Positions 1 through 7,327 of a DNA stretch of 64,000 bases are shown piece by piece. Numbering within the stretch: the first letter of the stretch is position 1; each line of letters starts with the position of its first letter. This DNA is from Sporosarcina sp. BP05 (GTDB lineage Bacteria > Bacillota > Bacilli > Bacillales_A > Planococcaceae): positions 205,377 through 269,376 of the forward strand of contig NZ_JACFTD010000004.1 of NCBI RefSeq assembly GCF_014282005.1, given 5' to 3'. The position numbers and the translations under genes were made by a program. The notes beneath the pieces are model-generated. The model was not told the DNA's origin. It did not search any database and worked only from the letters and a program-made list of their open reading frames with translations.

Positions 1-144
1 ATTTCATCTTTGAAAGCGCAATACTTTTTAATTGGCAGTCGTTTTGACGAACGTAAACAAGTATTCCGTGACAATCGTTCGTCTTTTTGGGCATTAATTA
101 AATTTTCATCCGAATTAAAGGATTGGAAAACCAATAATCAGTAG
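1..144 (+). CDS. 3' end of an unidentified gene, cut by the window edge
   Basis: Frame 1 is open from the first base to a TAG at 142-144 and encodes the last 47 residues of a protein, ending in SSELKDWKTNNQ. The fragment is hydrophilic and rich in Lys, Arg, Ser and Phe, with no recognised motif. It converges on aroK with only 17 bases between the two stop codons, and no hairpin terminator is evident there. In B. subtilis the genes yqhG and yqhH lie in this neighbourhood, so a YqhG-type protein is possible, but the fragment is too short for me to assign it. Confidence 0.6.
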   Translation: MSSLKAQYFLIGSRFDERKQVFRDNRSSFWALIKFSSELKDWKTNNQ

Positions 145-161
145 TTGATTTTTGTTTTCAT

Positions 162-677
162 TTATATTTCCCCCTTAAGCCTCCCTATTTGGAATGCGAT
201 ATAATCCACAATGTCACGCAAAGATCGATTTTCCGTTTCGACTTTAAAATGTGCACCATGTAGATATTGAGGTTTCCGATTATTAAACAACTGTTCAAGA
301 TCGGAACGTGTCGACCTTTGTACAATTGGACGGTTTCGGTCCGTGGAAATCCGTCGCCATATGTCGCGAAACGGGGCATTAAGAAAGAAGACAAGACCTG
401 TTTTCCGCATAATCTCCCTATTTTCTTTACGCATCGCCACACCACCGCCTGTCGCAATGATACAAAATTCATCACGGAACGTGCGAAGGAACTCTGTTTC
501 CATTTCACGGAAACGTTCTTCGCCATACATTTCAAATATTTGGGGGATCGTCAAACCCGTCATCCTCACGATTTCAGTATCCATATCATAATATGGCATT
601 TTCGTCGCAAAACTGAGCCGTTTACCGATTGCACTCTTCCCGCACCCCATATAACCAATCAAATACACTTTCTTCAT
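162..677 (-). CDS. aroK: Shikimate kinase
   Basis: Cytosolic enzyme that phosphorylates shikimate to shikimate 3-phosphate with ATP, the fifth step of the chorismate (aromatic amino acid) pathway. The 171-residue protein has the P-loop GYMGCGKS at residues 8-15, the acidic pair in YYDMDTE (31 and 33) that contacts Mg and shikimate, the FREME segment and the ATGGGV loop near residue 77, all typical of the family and at normal length. I chose the internal ATG at 677 because GGGTGA lies just upstream; an in-frame ATG at 689 has no ribosome-binding site. It follows comGG by about 30 bases and probably sits at the end of the comG transcription unit, as in Bacillus. Confidence 0.93.
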   Translation of the reverse strand: MKKVYLIGYMGCGKSAIGKRLSFATKMPYYDMDTEIVRMTGLTIPQIFEMYGEERFREMETEFLRTFRDEFCIIATGGGVAMRKENREIMRKTGLVFFLNAPFRDIWRRISTDRNRPIVQRSTRSDLEQLFNNRKPQYLHGAHFKVETENRSLRDIVDYIAFQIGRLKGEI

Positions 678-706
678 GTCATCACCCATTTGGCAGAACG
701 AATAGT

Positions 707-892
707 TTATCCGTTCCGTTTCATTGTTCTCACCGTTTCGTTTTCATAATACGTTTCAAGCGAATCGTAAGTTCGTTGTATACTATCATGCCACGAAACA
801 AGGGAGAAAAGAAAGAGACTAACGAAAAATAATAAAATAATCGCGACCGCAAGCATGGCGCCATGTTCATTTCGGATAAAACCCAACCGCAA
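707..892 (-). CDS. comGG: ComGG-like minor pseudopilin (short)
   Basis: Last and smallest gene of the comG operon, 61 residues. The N-terminus (RNEHGAMLAVAIILLF) is a basic segment followed by one hydrophobic helix, as in minor pseudopilins, but the class III cleavage motif is degenerate and lacks the Glu at +5. B. subtilis ComGG is about twice as long, so only the membrane-anchored N-terminal part is represented here. It overlaps comGF by 26 bases. The assignment rests mainly on position, the N-terminal helix and size order. A truncated gene is the alternative, although the frame ends cleanly in front of aroK. Confidence 0.6.
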   Translation of the reverse strand: MRLGFIRNEHGAMLAVAIILLFFVSLFLFSLVSWHDSIQRTYDSLETYYENETVRTMKRNG

Positions 893-1316
893 AACCCCTT
901 ACTTTAACGGAATCATTCAACATCGTCACATAAGCAGTTATAGTCATACCATCAAATGTATACGTAGCTTCCTTTACTCCCGTTACTAATGGAATATGCC
1001 CTGTAGTGTCTACTCGTTTCCGGATAACCGTTCCACTTTGCTCAATATCAATCAGCCCCCGATTGTTCTTCAGCCGAATTGTCCTTCCGCCGTTAGCCAA
1101 TCGGATTTCGTTGACGTCAGAAAGTAGATATTGTAAATCAGCCGAGAATAATTCCCATTCAGTGGATGAGTAATCTGTATAGTATTGTTCAATCGGACCT
1201 TTCCAAAAGAAAAATAGTATAAATAGATGAATGAAAATGGTCATGACGATTAGTTGAAAGATACTTTCTAGAAATGTATAGCCCTGTTCATTTGACATCT
1301 TCATGAATGAACGCAT
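867..1316 (-). CDS. comGF: Competence minor pseudopilin ComGF
   Basis: Minor pseudopilin of the DNA-uptake apparatus. The 149-residue protein has the prepilin motif QGYTFLES followed by a hydrophobic helix with many Ile and Phe (residues about 15-40), then a soluble domain resembling ComGF (ELFSADLQYLL, motif-rich beta region). The class III leader would be cut by the prepilin peptidase ComC (not in this window). An AAAGGTG ribosome-binding site eight bases before 1316 supports this start, which overlaps the comGE stop by 16 bases. Confidence 0.8.
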   Translation of the reverse strand: MRSFMKMSNEQGYTFLESIFQLIVMTIFIHLFILFFFWKGPIEQYYTDYSSTEWELFSADLQYLLSDVNEIRLANGGRTIRLKNNRGLIDIEQSGTVIRKRVDTTGHIPLVTGVKEATYTFDGMTITAYVTMLNDSVKVRGFAVGFYPK

Positions 1317-1600
1317 TTATTGAACACCTTTTCGACTATCTTATAAGACACACAAACGGATTGCCCGTCAATGGTCCAATCGTAATCCACTCCGTCAACT
1401 TGACGGACCCCCTCCACCAAACCATATGAACTAAAATAGATAGCCCCTTGATGAGCAGTTTCCGCCGCATACATATGCGCCTTCTTCATCTGTAACTTTG
1501 AGGTCACTATTGAAGCAAAAGGAAGAAGTGTCCCAAAGATAACTATTACAATCGTTAATGTAAGTATCGCTTCTGGCCACGAGTAGCCCCCTTCATTCAT
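1301..1600 (-). CDS. comGE: Competence minor pseudopilin ComGE-like
   Basis: 99-residue small membrane protein in the comGE position. The prepilin-like N-terminus reads GGYSWPEAILTL: glycine at -1 and glutamate at +5 are kept, but Trp-Pro replaces the usual Leu-Ile, so the motif is unusual. One hydrophobic helix spans about residues 8-30, followed by a short soluble tail. The gene overlaps comGD upstream by 8 bases and comGF downstream by 16, consistent with one polycistronic message. ComGE sequences diverge strongly, so the name rests on order and topology. Confidence 0.7.
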   Translation of the reverse strand: MNEGGYSWPEAILTLTIVIVIFGTLLPFASIVTSKLQMKKAHMYAAETAHQGAIYFSSYGLVEGVRQVDGVDYDWTIDGQSVCVSYKIVEKVFNKCVHS

Positions 1601-2042
1601 GGATAATCATCCTTCCGCGCTGAAATTGGAACCTTATTTCGATAATACCTGAACTCGTAAAGAACGCCATTGTGCCAGGCTTCAAGATATCGCCATTCCC
1701 ATCGAATTTTATTGACTTCAATTGGCTCGAGCTCGCCAAACGCATCCCTTTCGGAAAAACATTTTGTGCAACTCCAACTTTTCCTTCCTTGCCCAATAGA
1801 TAAGATGTAATATATTCAGTTCCTCCATCCCTGAACTCCAAGCTTGTAGCCGCATAGTTGGCCATCGAATAAGCTTGTAAACTATAGACCGTTACCATAA
1901 ACGCTTGAAGCGCGTCATCCTCAGATTCCGCTTGTATCCATTTGTCACCGATGGGTAAAATGATTGCTGTCATGATTGACAAAACAGCTACTACTAAAAT
2001 CATTTCGAGGAACGTGAATCCGCTTTCCTTAGTTTCCTCCAT
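1593..2042 (-). CDS. comGD: Competence minor pseudopilin ComGD
   Basis: 149-residue type IV pilin-like protein with a clear N-terminal methylation/cleavage motif (ESGFTFLEM) and a hydrophobic helix. It is expected to be processed by ComC and to join the competence pseudopilus across the cell wall. I placed the start at the ATG at 2042; a TTG one codon upstream is also possible. The gene overlaps the end of comGC, so it is probably translated by coupling rather than from its own strong ribosome-binding site. Confidence 0.85.
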   Translation of the reverse strand: MEETKESGFTFLEMILVVAVLSIMTAIILPIGDKWIQAESEDDALQAFMVTVYSLQAYSMANYAATSLEFRDGGTEYITSYLLGKEGKVGVAQNVFPKGMRLASSSQLKSIKFDGNGDILKPGTMAFFTSSGIIEIRFQFQRGRMIIHE

Positions 2043-2352
2043 CAACTACTTGCTTAGCCACTTTTCCATCCCCATCAATTGATAATTGCGTGCCATCGGG
2101 ACACTGTGCATTTTCAGGCAGATATTCCTTTGTTGTTAATTCATCGAGAGTGGGCAAATGTTTTTCATCCATTTTAAATGCCTCAATTTGCCCTTGAACC
2201 ATTTGTACATAGGCGTTACATCCCTTTTCATCAATTGACTTCGAATGCTTCGAGACATTTGGGATTGCAATAAGGATGAGAACCGAAATAATCAAAAGAA
2301 CAATCATCATTTCAATTAGCGTGAACGCTTTTTCATTTCGAATAAATTCCAT
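2029..2352 (-). CDS. comGC: Major competence pseudopilin ComGC
   Basis: Major subunit of the competence pseudopilus that pulls DNA to the membrane receptor. The 107-residue protein carries a textbook prepilin motif, KAFTLIEMM, with cleavage expected before Phe, then a hydrophobic helix (IVLLIISVLILIAIP). Two cysteines, in KGCNAY and AQCPDG, match the intramolecular disulfide pair known in ComGC. A GGGAGG ribosome-binding site precedes the ATG at 2352. It lies 12 bases after comGB and overlaps comGD. Confidence 0.93.
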   Translation of the reverse strand: MEFIRNEKAFTLIEMMIVLLIISVLILIAIPNVSKHSKSIDEKGCNAYVQMVQGQIEAFKMDEKHLPTLDELTTKEYLPENAQCPDGTQLSIDGDGKVAKQVVDGGN

Positions 2353-2364
2353 CAAATTCCTCCC

Positions 2365-3420
2365 TTATAATTTATCCATCATTCCGTAAACTGGTAAAAG
2401 TAGAGCGAGATATGCAGCCAAAATACAGATTGCTATGACACTAAATAAAGCCGGCTGCAACATTGCCAAAGCCTTCGCTAACTTCTCATCAATCGTTTCA
2501 CTAAGATGTTCACTGTAAATCTGCAGCTCTTTCGGAAGATAACCGCTGTCCTCGCCATGCTTGGCGAATGCAGCTAGTTGGTCCATCAATCCCTCTGTCC
2601 TACTTATCGCAGTATGGAGCGAATCTCCAAAAACGACCTGCTTTTTGACATTTTTCGTAATTTCACTTAACACTACATCCAGATTTTGTTCAATTAATAC
2701 ATCCAGAGCGTTTTGCAAGGAAAGGCCCGACTGAAGCAAGCCCCCAATTTCACTAGAAAAATCCCGGGTCTTAACAATAGAAAAGAACATTCCTACGACA
2801 GGGATGGACATTAATACACGAATTTTTGTTGCAGGTTCAATTTTTCTGTAAATAACAGCACATAATACTGTTAGTAAAGCAGATACTAACACCATACTTA
2901 TTATGACATCAGGGATTTTCGTCACGAGCGAAGGTAATGTTGAAACAAACCCATCCCCTTCGTTTTTCCTTGAAATCATCAACGCCTCCATATTAGGTAA
3001 AAAGAACCTTCGGAAAGCCATAAGCAATGCTGCGATCAGAATAAAAAGCACAACAGGATAGACAAGAAGACTTTTTAATTTCTTCCGTTTTTCTTCTGCT
3101 TTCCTCATACGAACAGCCATGCCACTCAATGCCTGTGCGACTCGTCCGTCTACTTCAGCAATCGCGATAGGAAGAAGCGTTCCGGATGAGAACCCAAAAC
3201 TTGCAAGGATATGAGTGACACCGAACCCTTCCTTAAAATTTTTATTCATTGCTTCCAGCACAGGATTATAATCTTTCAAGTGATGTGGTACTAACAAAGT
3301 AACGGCATCATGAAATGTGTATCCCTCATTTAATAAAACAGAAAGTCTTTCTAGGAATACCGGTCGATTTTGAAAGCTTTCTTTTTTATGAAATAACAAT
3401 TTCTTTTTTGATTTATTCAT
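2365..3420 (-). CDS. comGB: Competence pseudopilus membrane platform ComGB (GspF/PilC family)
   Basis: 351-residue inner-membrane platform protein for pseudopilus assembly, of the type II secretion F (T2SF) family. Two T2SF repeats are visible, each with an amphipathic helical part (LSVLLNEGYTFHDA; IGGLLQSGLSLQNAL), and the hydrophobic segments sit near residues 118-140, 165-190 and at the C-terminus (ALFSVIAICILAAYLALLLP). The start overlaps the comGA stop by eight bases. It works with the ComGA ATPase to polymerise ComGC. Confidence 0.9.
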   Translation of the reverse strand: MNKSKKKLLFHKKESFQNRPVFLERLSVLLNEGYTFHDAVTLLVPHHLKDYNPVLEAMNKNFKEGFGVTHILASFGFSSGTLLPIAIAEVDGRVAQALSGMAVRMRKAEEKRKKLKSLLVYPVVLFILIAALLMAFRRFFLPNMEALMISRKNEGDGFVSTLPSLVTKIPDVIISMVLVSALLTVLCAVIYRKIEPATKIRVLMSIPVVGMFFSIVKTRDFSSEIGGLLQSGLSLQNALDVLIEQNLDVVLSEITKNVKKQVVFGDSLHTAISRTEGLMDQLAAFAKHGEDSGYLPKELQIYSEHLSETIDEKLAKALAMLQPALFSVIAICILAAYLALLLPVYGMMDKL

Positions 3421-4420
3421 CTTTCACTACAATTGGCCTGTTATATTTTCGAATAAGCGACTCCACTTTAAGTTCTTCAGGAACATCTACCCTTTCGCCT
3501 TTCATAATGGAGTTCGTCATAGAATTAAGCGTGTCCCCTTGAATTATTTCAAATACTGCTCCCCTTTTTCCGGAAGCACTGCGAATGAGGCGTTGGGCTG
3601 AAATACATACCACGGTTTGCCTTAGTTCTTCAGCTGAAATACCAAAATCCATCATCCTGTAAAAACAGCCAGCAGGATCTTTGGAATGAACTGAAGTGAG
3701 TACCAAATGTCCAGTTAACGCAGCTTGCACTGCAATCTTTGCCGTTTCGCTATCACGGATTTCTCCAATCATGATGACATCAGGCGAATGGCGCAATATT
3801 GCTTTTAGACCTGCCGAGTACGTCATACCGGACCGTTCATTCACTTGAATTTGAAGCAGATGTGAATGATTGTTTTCAACAGGATCTTCTAATGTGATTA
3901 CATGCCGTTCTAGATGATTGACGCAATGAGCTGTTAGCGAATAGATAGTGGTCGTCTTCCCGCATCCGGTGGGACCGGTTAGTATAATTAATCCTTGCGG
4001 TTCTGATACAGCCCGGCGTAATTTATCGGCCCAGTCTTTTTCAATGCATAATTCATCAATTGAAACGACTTGGTCATGCCTTTGCAATCGTATAACAACA
4101 CTTTCTTTCATTTGAATCGAAGGGATTGTTGAAACTCGGAAAGAATAATTCTCACCTTGGATCTGTTTATGAAATGAACCACTTTGGGGTTTACGCTTAT
4201 CGCTAATGTCGAGTGAGGATAGGAATTTGTAAAATGAAATCATGCGGCCCGCCAACTGTGGGGGGAGAATACCGGACCGGTCCAGCCTTGAATCTTTTTT
4301 AAACGAGACATCATATCCTTCCTTCATAGGTACGAGATGAATGTCAGTCGCTTCGTACTTAATTGCTTTCTCTAAAAGTTTAAAACTTTTCTGTTCTACG
4401 ACGTTATCATTCTTAATCAT
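3413..4420 (-). CDS. comGA: Competence assembly ATPase ComGA (GspE/PulE family)
   Basis: First gene of the comG operon; a cytoplasmic traffic ATPase that drives pseudopilus assembly for DNA uptake. The 335-residue protein has Walker A GPTGCGKTT, the Asp box around LEDPVE, Walker B in DVIMIGEIRD and the His box region GHLVLTSVHS. It lacks the tetracysteine zinc site of longer GspE proteins, as expected for ComGA. A strong AGAGGGGTG ribosome-binding site precedes the ATG. In relatives transcription depends on ComK; I could not find a convincing two-box ComK site upstream. Confidence 0.93.
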   Translation of the reverse strand: MIKNDNVVEQKSFKLLEKAIKYEATDIHLVPMKEGYDVSFKKDSRLDRSGILPPQLAGRMISFYKFLSSLDISDKRKPQSGSFHKQIQGENYSFRVSTIPSIQMKESVVIRLQRHDQVVSIDELCIEKDWADKLRRAVSEPQGLIILTGPTGCGKTTTIYSLTAHCVNHLERHVITLEDPVENNHSHLLQIQVNERSGMTYSAGLKAILRHSPDVIMIGEIRDSETAKIAVQAALTGHLVLTSVHSKDPAGCFYRMMDFGISAEELRQTVVCISAQRLIRSASGKRGAVFEIIQGDTLNSMTNSIMKGERVDVPEELKVESLIRKYNRPIVVKDE

Positions 4421-4694
4421 TGAACACCCCTCTTTCTTTTAGGTTGGATGAAACTCATTCCATCCGAGGCGGATGATCTGTATCCGCCCTTATTGTCGGA
4501 TAAACCGTAATTCATCCTTGGGCACAGTATACGACTTGCAAACACGTATTGGAATACTTTCCCTCAAAGTTGAATTGTGTAACCCTAGAAAGAGGGCGAT
4601 ACTTGAAATTCGCCCCACTTTTCGACAGCAAATATCATTTTTCGTGACAATCACCCTTATACACGTGTTTGTCACAATGAAAGGACGATTGGAG

Positions 4695-4724
4695 TTTACA
4701 TCTACTGTCGTTATCCCTTATAAT
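4695..4724 (+). promoter_or_regulatory. Sigma-A promoter of yqgY
   Basis: TTTACA (4695-4700), an 18-base spacer and a perfect TATAAT (4719-4724), followed by a 45-base leader with AAGGAGGG before the yqgY start. The rest of the 348-base gap from comGA (4421-4768) holds the comGA leader and no gene I can support. Confidence 0.75.
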
Positions 4725-4768
4725 GAATGGGAGCTTATTGTAATGTTTTATTAAGGAGGGACGCACAC

Positions 4769-5011
4769 ATGGATAACATGTTCAAGTTGATGGGCTTCTG
4801 GACAGGCATATTCGCAGTAATGTTTTATATGGGAGACATGCTGCCAGCCGCACTTCTTTTTGTTGCGAACACTGGGTTCTTCCTGCTACTTGGATATTTG
4901 AACCTGACAGAGCGGATGTACATGTACTTATTCGGAGCATATCTGATGATATTTATGGTCGGATTCAGCTACTACACAACGTTTATACACGTACCAGGCG
5001 CTGGCCACTAA
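4769..5011 (+). CDS. yqgY: DUF2626 small membrane protein YqgY
   Basis: 80-residue membrane protein with about three hydrophobic segments (GFWTGIFAVMFYMGDM, ALLFVANTGFFLLLGYL, YLFGAYLMIFMVGFSYY) and the C-terminal HVPGAGH. It belongs to the DUF2626 family seen throughout Bacillales; function unknown. I chose the ATG at 4769 because AAGGAGGG lies seven bases upstream; the longer frame from 4727 has no such site. It has its own promoter and a hairpin terminator and converges with YqgX, as in B. subtilis. Confidence 0.85.
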   Translation: MDNMFKLMGFWTGIFAVMFYMGDMLPAALLFVANTGFFLLLGYLNLTERMYMYLFGAYLMIFMVGFSYYTTFIHVPGAGH

Positions 5012-5026
5012 AAGAAAAGTACATAC

Positions 5027-5057
5027 AAAAAAACAGCCTTTTATTGGCTGTTTTTTT
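5027..5057. terminator. Bidirectional terminator between yqgY and yqgX
   Basis: Hairpin with arms AACAGCC and GGCTGTT around a short loop, flanked by an A-run on the left and a T-run on the right, so it can stop transcripts from both converging genes. Confidence 0.85.
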
Positions 5058-5078
5058 GTTTTCTTTTTACTTAATTGT

Positions 5079-5717
5079 TCAAAATCCATTCAAAAAGGGA
5101 TTCGAATCTTTTTCCTCTTCTGGAGTTGTCGAAGGTCCATGGCCAGAGTAGATGATAAAATCATCATCGAGAGAAAGCAACTTATCATGGATAGACGTCA
5201 GTAGAATTCCTGTATTCCCACCCGGCAGATCTGTCCTTCCGACACCCTGTTGGAAAAGTGTATCGCCTACAATGGCAAAACGAGATGGTCCAAAGATATA
5301 AGATACACTTCCCGGAGAATGACCCGGCGTATGCCTTACCTCAAACTCGAACGGGCCTACATTCATCATTCCCTCACCCCTGATAAGCTTGTCGGCTTTT
5401 CTAATGCGGACGTCTGGTAATCCTGGATACTTGGCAGAGCCGTTTAATCTTGAATCTGACAGCCATTCTTGCTCCTCTTCATGAATATAGACTGGAATGG
5501 TATAACGGTCCCTTATACTGTCGACAGCCCCAATATGATCGAAATGCGCATGTGTTAATAAAATCGCGACAGGTGTCAACTCTTTGCTTTTCACTTTATT
5601 AATAATACGTCCACTTTCTTCACCCGGATCCATGATTAGACAATTACCTGATTCGTCACTGATGATGTAACAGTTTGTCTGGATTGGTCCGAGCGGATAT
5701 GTATTGACTTTCAACAT
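5079..5717 (-). CDS. yqgX: Metallo-beta-lactamase fold hydrolase (YqgX, glyoxalase II-like)
   Basis: 212-residue cytosolic metallo-hydrolase. The zinc-binding motifs are all present: THAHFDH, the histidine in HTPGHSPGS, the bridging aspartate in VGDTLF and the C-terminal histidine in SGHGPST. The size and the short C-terminus match the small glyoxalase II-like group; the substrate may be an S-acyl glutathione-like or bacillithiol thioester, which is inference. AAAGGAGGTG seven bases before the ATG at 5717 fixes the start; the upstream GTG is inside that site. Confidence 0.87.
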   Translation of the reverse strand: MLKVNTYPLGPIQTNCYIISDESGNCLIMDPGEESGRIINKVKSKELTPVAILLTHAHFDHIGAVDSIRDRYTIPVYIHEEEQEWLSDSRLNGSAKYPGLPDVRIRKADKLIRGEGMMNVGPFEFEVRHTPGHSPGSVSYIFGPSRFAIVGDTLFQQGVGRTDLPGGNTGILLTSIHDKLLSLDDDFIIYSGHGPSTTPEEEKDSNPFLNGF

Positions 5718-5787
5718 TGTCGGCACCTCCTTTAACTTATATTACGCAATACTAATTACGATTTCAAACAATCGTCACTACTATCCC

Positions 5788-5816
5788 TCGACAAAATTGA
5801 TTGTAAACAGTACAAT
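5788..5816 (+). promoter_or_regulatory. Sigma-A promoter of yqgW
   Basis: TCGACA (5788-5793), 17-base spacer, TACAAT (5811-5816). It produces a leader of about 105 bases that contains an inverted repeat (5860-5902). Confidence 0.65.
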
Positions 5817-5859
5817 AGAAGAGGAATATAGCTAAATCGGACTTGCACAAGATGTGCTG

Positions 5860-5902
5860 ACTTCTGCATTGTTCACACAACGTGAGCGGTTTTAGCAGAA
5901 GT
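5860..5902 (+). promoter_or_regulatory. Stem-loop in the yqgW leader
   Basis: ACTTCTGC (5860-5867) pairs exactly with GCAGAAGT (5895-5902). Inside the 27-base loop a second six-pair stem (GTTCAC with GTGAGC, one G-U pair) can form. The structure ends just before the ribosome-binding site AAAGGAG. No known riboswitch class is recognised. Confidence 0.5.
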
Positions 5903-5927
5903 TCCTATTGAAAGGAGTGTCTTCCCT

Positions 5928-6107
5928 ATGAACTTATTGATGATCATTTTTGGACTCATCGCAATTTTAGCGGTGGTCGGTACAGTCCAAGCATTCAAAG
6001 AACGTAACGCTTTAAGTGTTGTGTTTAATCTTGGAGCTGCAGTCGTTTTTGGAGGCTTTACAATAGCGACTATCGTTTTCCAAGGGTTTCCACCAACCTT
6101 ACATTAA
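5928..6107 (+). CDS. yqgW: DUF2759 small membrane protein YqgW
   Basis: 59-residue membrane protein with two hydrophobic helices (LLMIIFGLIAILAVVG and LGAAVVFGGFTIATIVF) joined by a short charged loop FKERNA, ending QGFPPTLH. This matches the DUF2759 family (YqgW) of Bacillales; function unknown. AAAGGAG eleven bases upstream supports the ATG. It has its own promoter and terminator, so it is a monocistronic unit lying between yqgX and yqgU, as in Bacillus. Confidence 0.8.
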   Translation: MNLLMIIFGLIAILAVVGTVQAFKERNALSVVFNLGAAVVFGGFTIATIVFQGFPPTLH

Positions 6108-6109
6108 GA

Positions 6110-6158
6110 CAATAAAAACATCCTCTGCGTCTATTTCGCAGAGGATGTTTTTATTGTT
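6110..6158. terminator. Strong bidirectional terminator between yqgW and yqgU
   Basis: A stem of about 19 pairs centred near 6134 (arms include CATCCTCTGCG and CGCAGAGGATG) flanked by A- and T-rich arms, serving yqgW on + and the yqgU gene on the minus strand. Confidence 0.9.
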
Positions 6159-6161
6159 ATT

Positions 6162-7259
6162 TCATTCAGGGAAAATGAGCCACTGTGTCTCTTCCGCTGT
6201 CCCTACATCTATCAGGTTTTCCGCCGAGTAGCCCGTTAAACATTTCCGGCCCGACGGTGAACAACGAAGAACCCCTGCTATGATATCATCAGCCACAACG
6301 TCTTGACGTCCTTCTATTACGCGATTAAGTCGATATGGCGTTTGTAGTTCATCGAGTTGGCCACCCTCGTTAGGAGCCAGCAGAAATACAGTCTCATTTG
6401 AACCCCATTCAATCGCAGGAATAACCCACTCCGAATAATTACTAATGACTGGCATCGTCCATTCCGAACGCACTACACCATCCTTACTCTTAATGGTGTA
6501 GTGCGCCTCATTGTCCTCATTTATTCGTACAACAAGCAAGGTATCTTCATATGTATCAAAATAAACAACACCGCTTATATCTAGCTGTCCCCACTTTTCT
6601 GTCAGAGGTTCATATGTATGTATCTCCCCACCATCAAGTACGTGGCCTTCGACATATCCTATAGCAATTTTGTCCTCACCTAGCCATTTTGGGAAAGGAT
6701 CTTCAATCGCCAGCAGGTCCAAACTATCTATTTTTCCGTTATAAAGAAATAAATCAAACGTCCAATCTTGATGAAAAGCCGTGAGAAGAATAAGAGAAGG
6801 GTCGGTATCGTTCCATTCAATCGCCAATTCTGTGGAAGCAACAATAACTTCATCTTGTACCGTACCATCCATAGTCACGATTTTAACCGTTGCAGATGTA
6901 GTATTATCACTAGTATGTAGTAATAGATACTTTTTTGAAGGATGAATGAGGACGTCGATGATAATAGAGTCATCTTCATATAACGTGTCCGTTTGACCTG
7001 TTTCAAAATCAAAACTATTCACTTGATAAAGCCCGTCTTCCTTTTCAACGTAGATAACTTTAGACTCAGTTAACCAGTCCGCAACGAAATGAAACTTCGC
7101 AGGATCAGCAGCTAAGGATTTACTAATTCCATCTTCAATTAAATCATTATCCTTAGGCTGCTCAATGGCTGTTGGGCCATCGATAATCTCATTCGTATTT
7201 TCCGAACAACCCGTTATTAACAGGACTGCTGCACAAAAGATGAACATTCTTTTTCTCAC
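6162..7259 (-). CDS. yqgU: YqgU-like beta-propeller lipoprotein
   Basis: 365-residue predicted lipoprotein: basic start, hydrophobic signal and lipobox LLITGC with Cys near residue 18, followed by an acidic linker. The remainder is a series of beta-strand repeats of propeller type (for example VIYVEKEDGLYQVNSF, KYLLLHTSDN, DTLLVVRINED). It should be anchored on the outer face of the membrane. The start is a GTG with a GGGGGGAGG site upstream. Position after the LTA-synthase gene matches B. subtilis YqgU; the exact role is not known. Confidence 0.75.
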   Translation of the reverse strand: MRKRMFIFCAAVLLITGCSENTNEIIDGPTAIEQPKDNDLIEDGISKSLAADPAKFHFVADWLTESKVIYVEKEDGLYQVNSFDFETGQTDTLYEDDSIIIDVLIHPSKKYLLLHTSDNTTSATVKIVTMDGTVQDEVIVASTELAIEWNDTDPSLILLTAFHQDWTFDLFLYNGKIDSLDLLAIEDPFPKWLGEDKIAIGYVEGHVLDGGEIHTYEPLTEKWGQLDISGVVYFDTYEDTLLVVRINEDNEAHYTIKSKDGVVRSEWTMPVISNYSEWVIPAIEWGSNETVFLLAPNEGGQLDELQTPYRLNRVIEGRQDVVADDIIAGVLRCSPSGRKCLTGYSAENLIDVGTAEETQWLIFPE

Positions 7260-7287
7260 CGCGCCTCCCCCCCTTCTATATTTAAAC

Positions 7288-7325
7288 TAAAAAAAAGGCT
7301 GCACGGAAAGTTCCGTGCAGAACCT
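7288..7325 (-). terminator. Terminator between the LTA synthase gene and yqgU
   Basis: CTGCACGGA (7299-7307) pairs with TCCGTGCAG (7312-7320) around a four-base loop, followed on the minus strand by a run of T. It lies downstream of the LTA-synthase gene and may only partly separate it from yqgU. Confidence 0.85.
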
Positions 7326-7327
7326 TA

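Noticed and set aside
4629..4642. Possible ComK box half-site (CAAA-N5-TTTTT) before comGA
   Set aside because: Only one half is visible; the second AT box expected at the standard spacing is absent, so ComK control is not claimed from sequence.
4490..4675. 61-residue minus frame upstream of comGA
   Set aside because: No start signal; lies in the comGA leader and yqgY promoter region.
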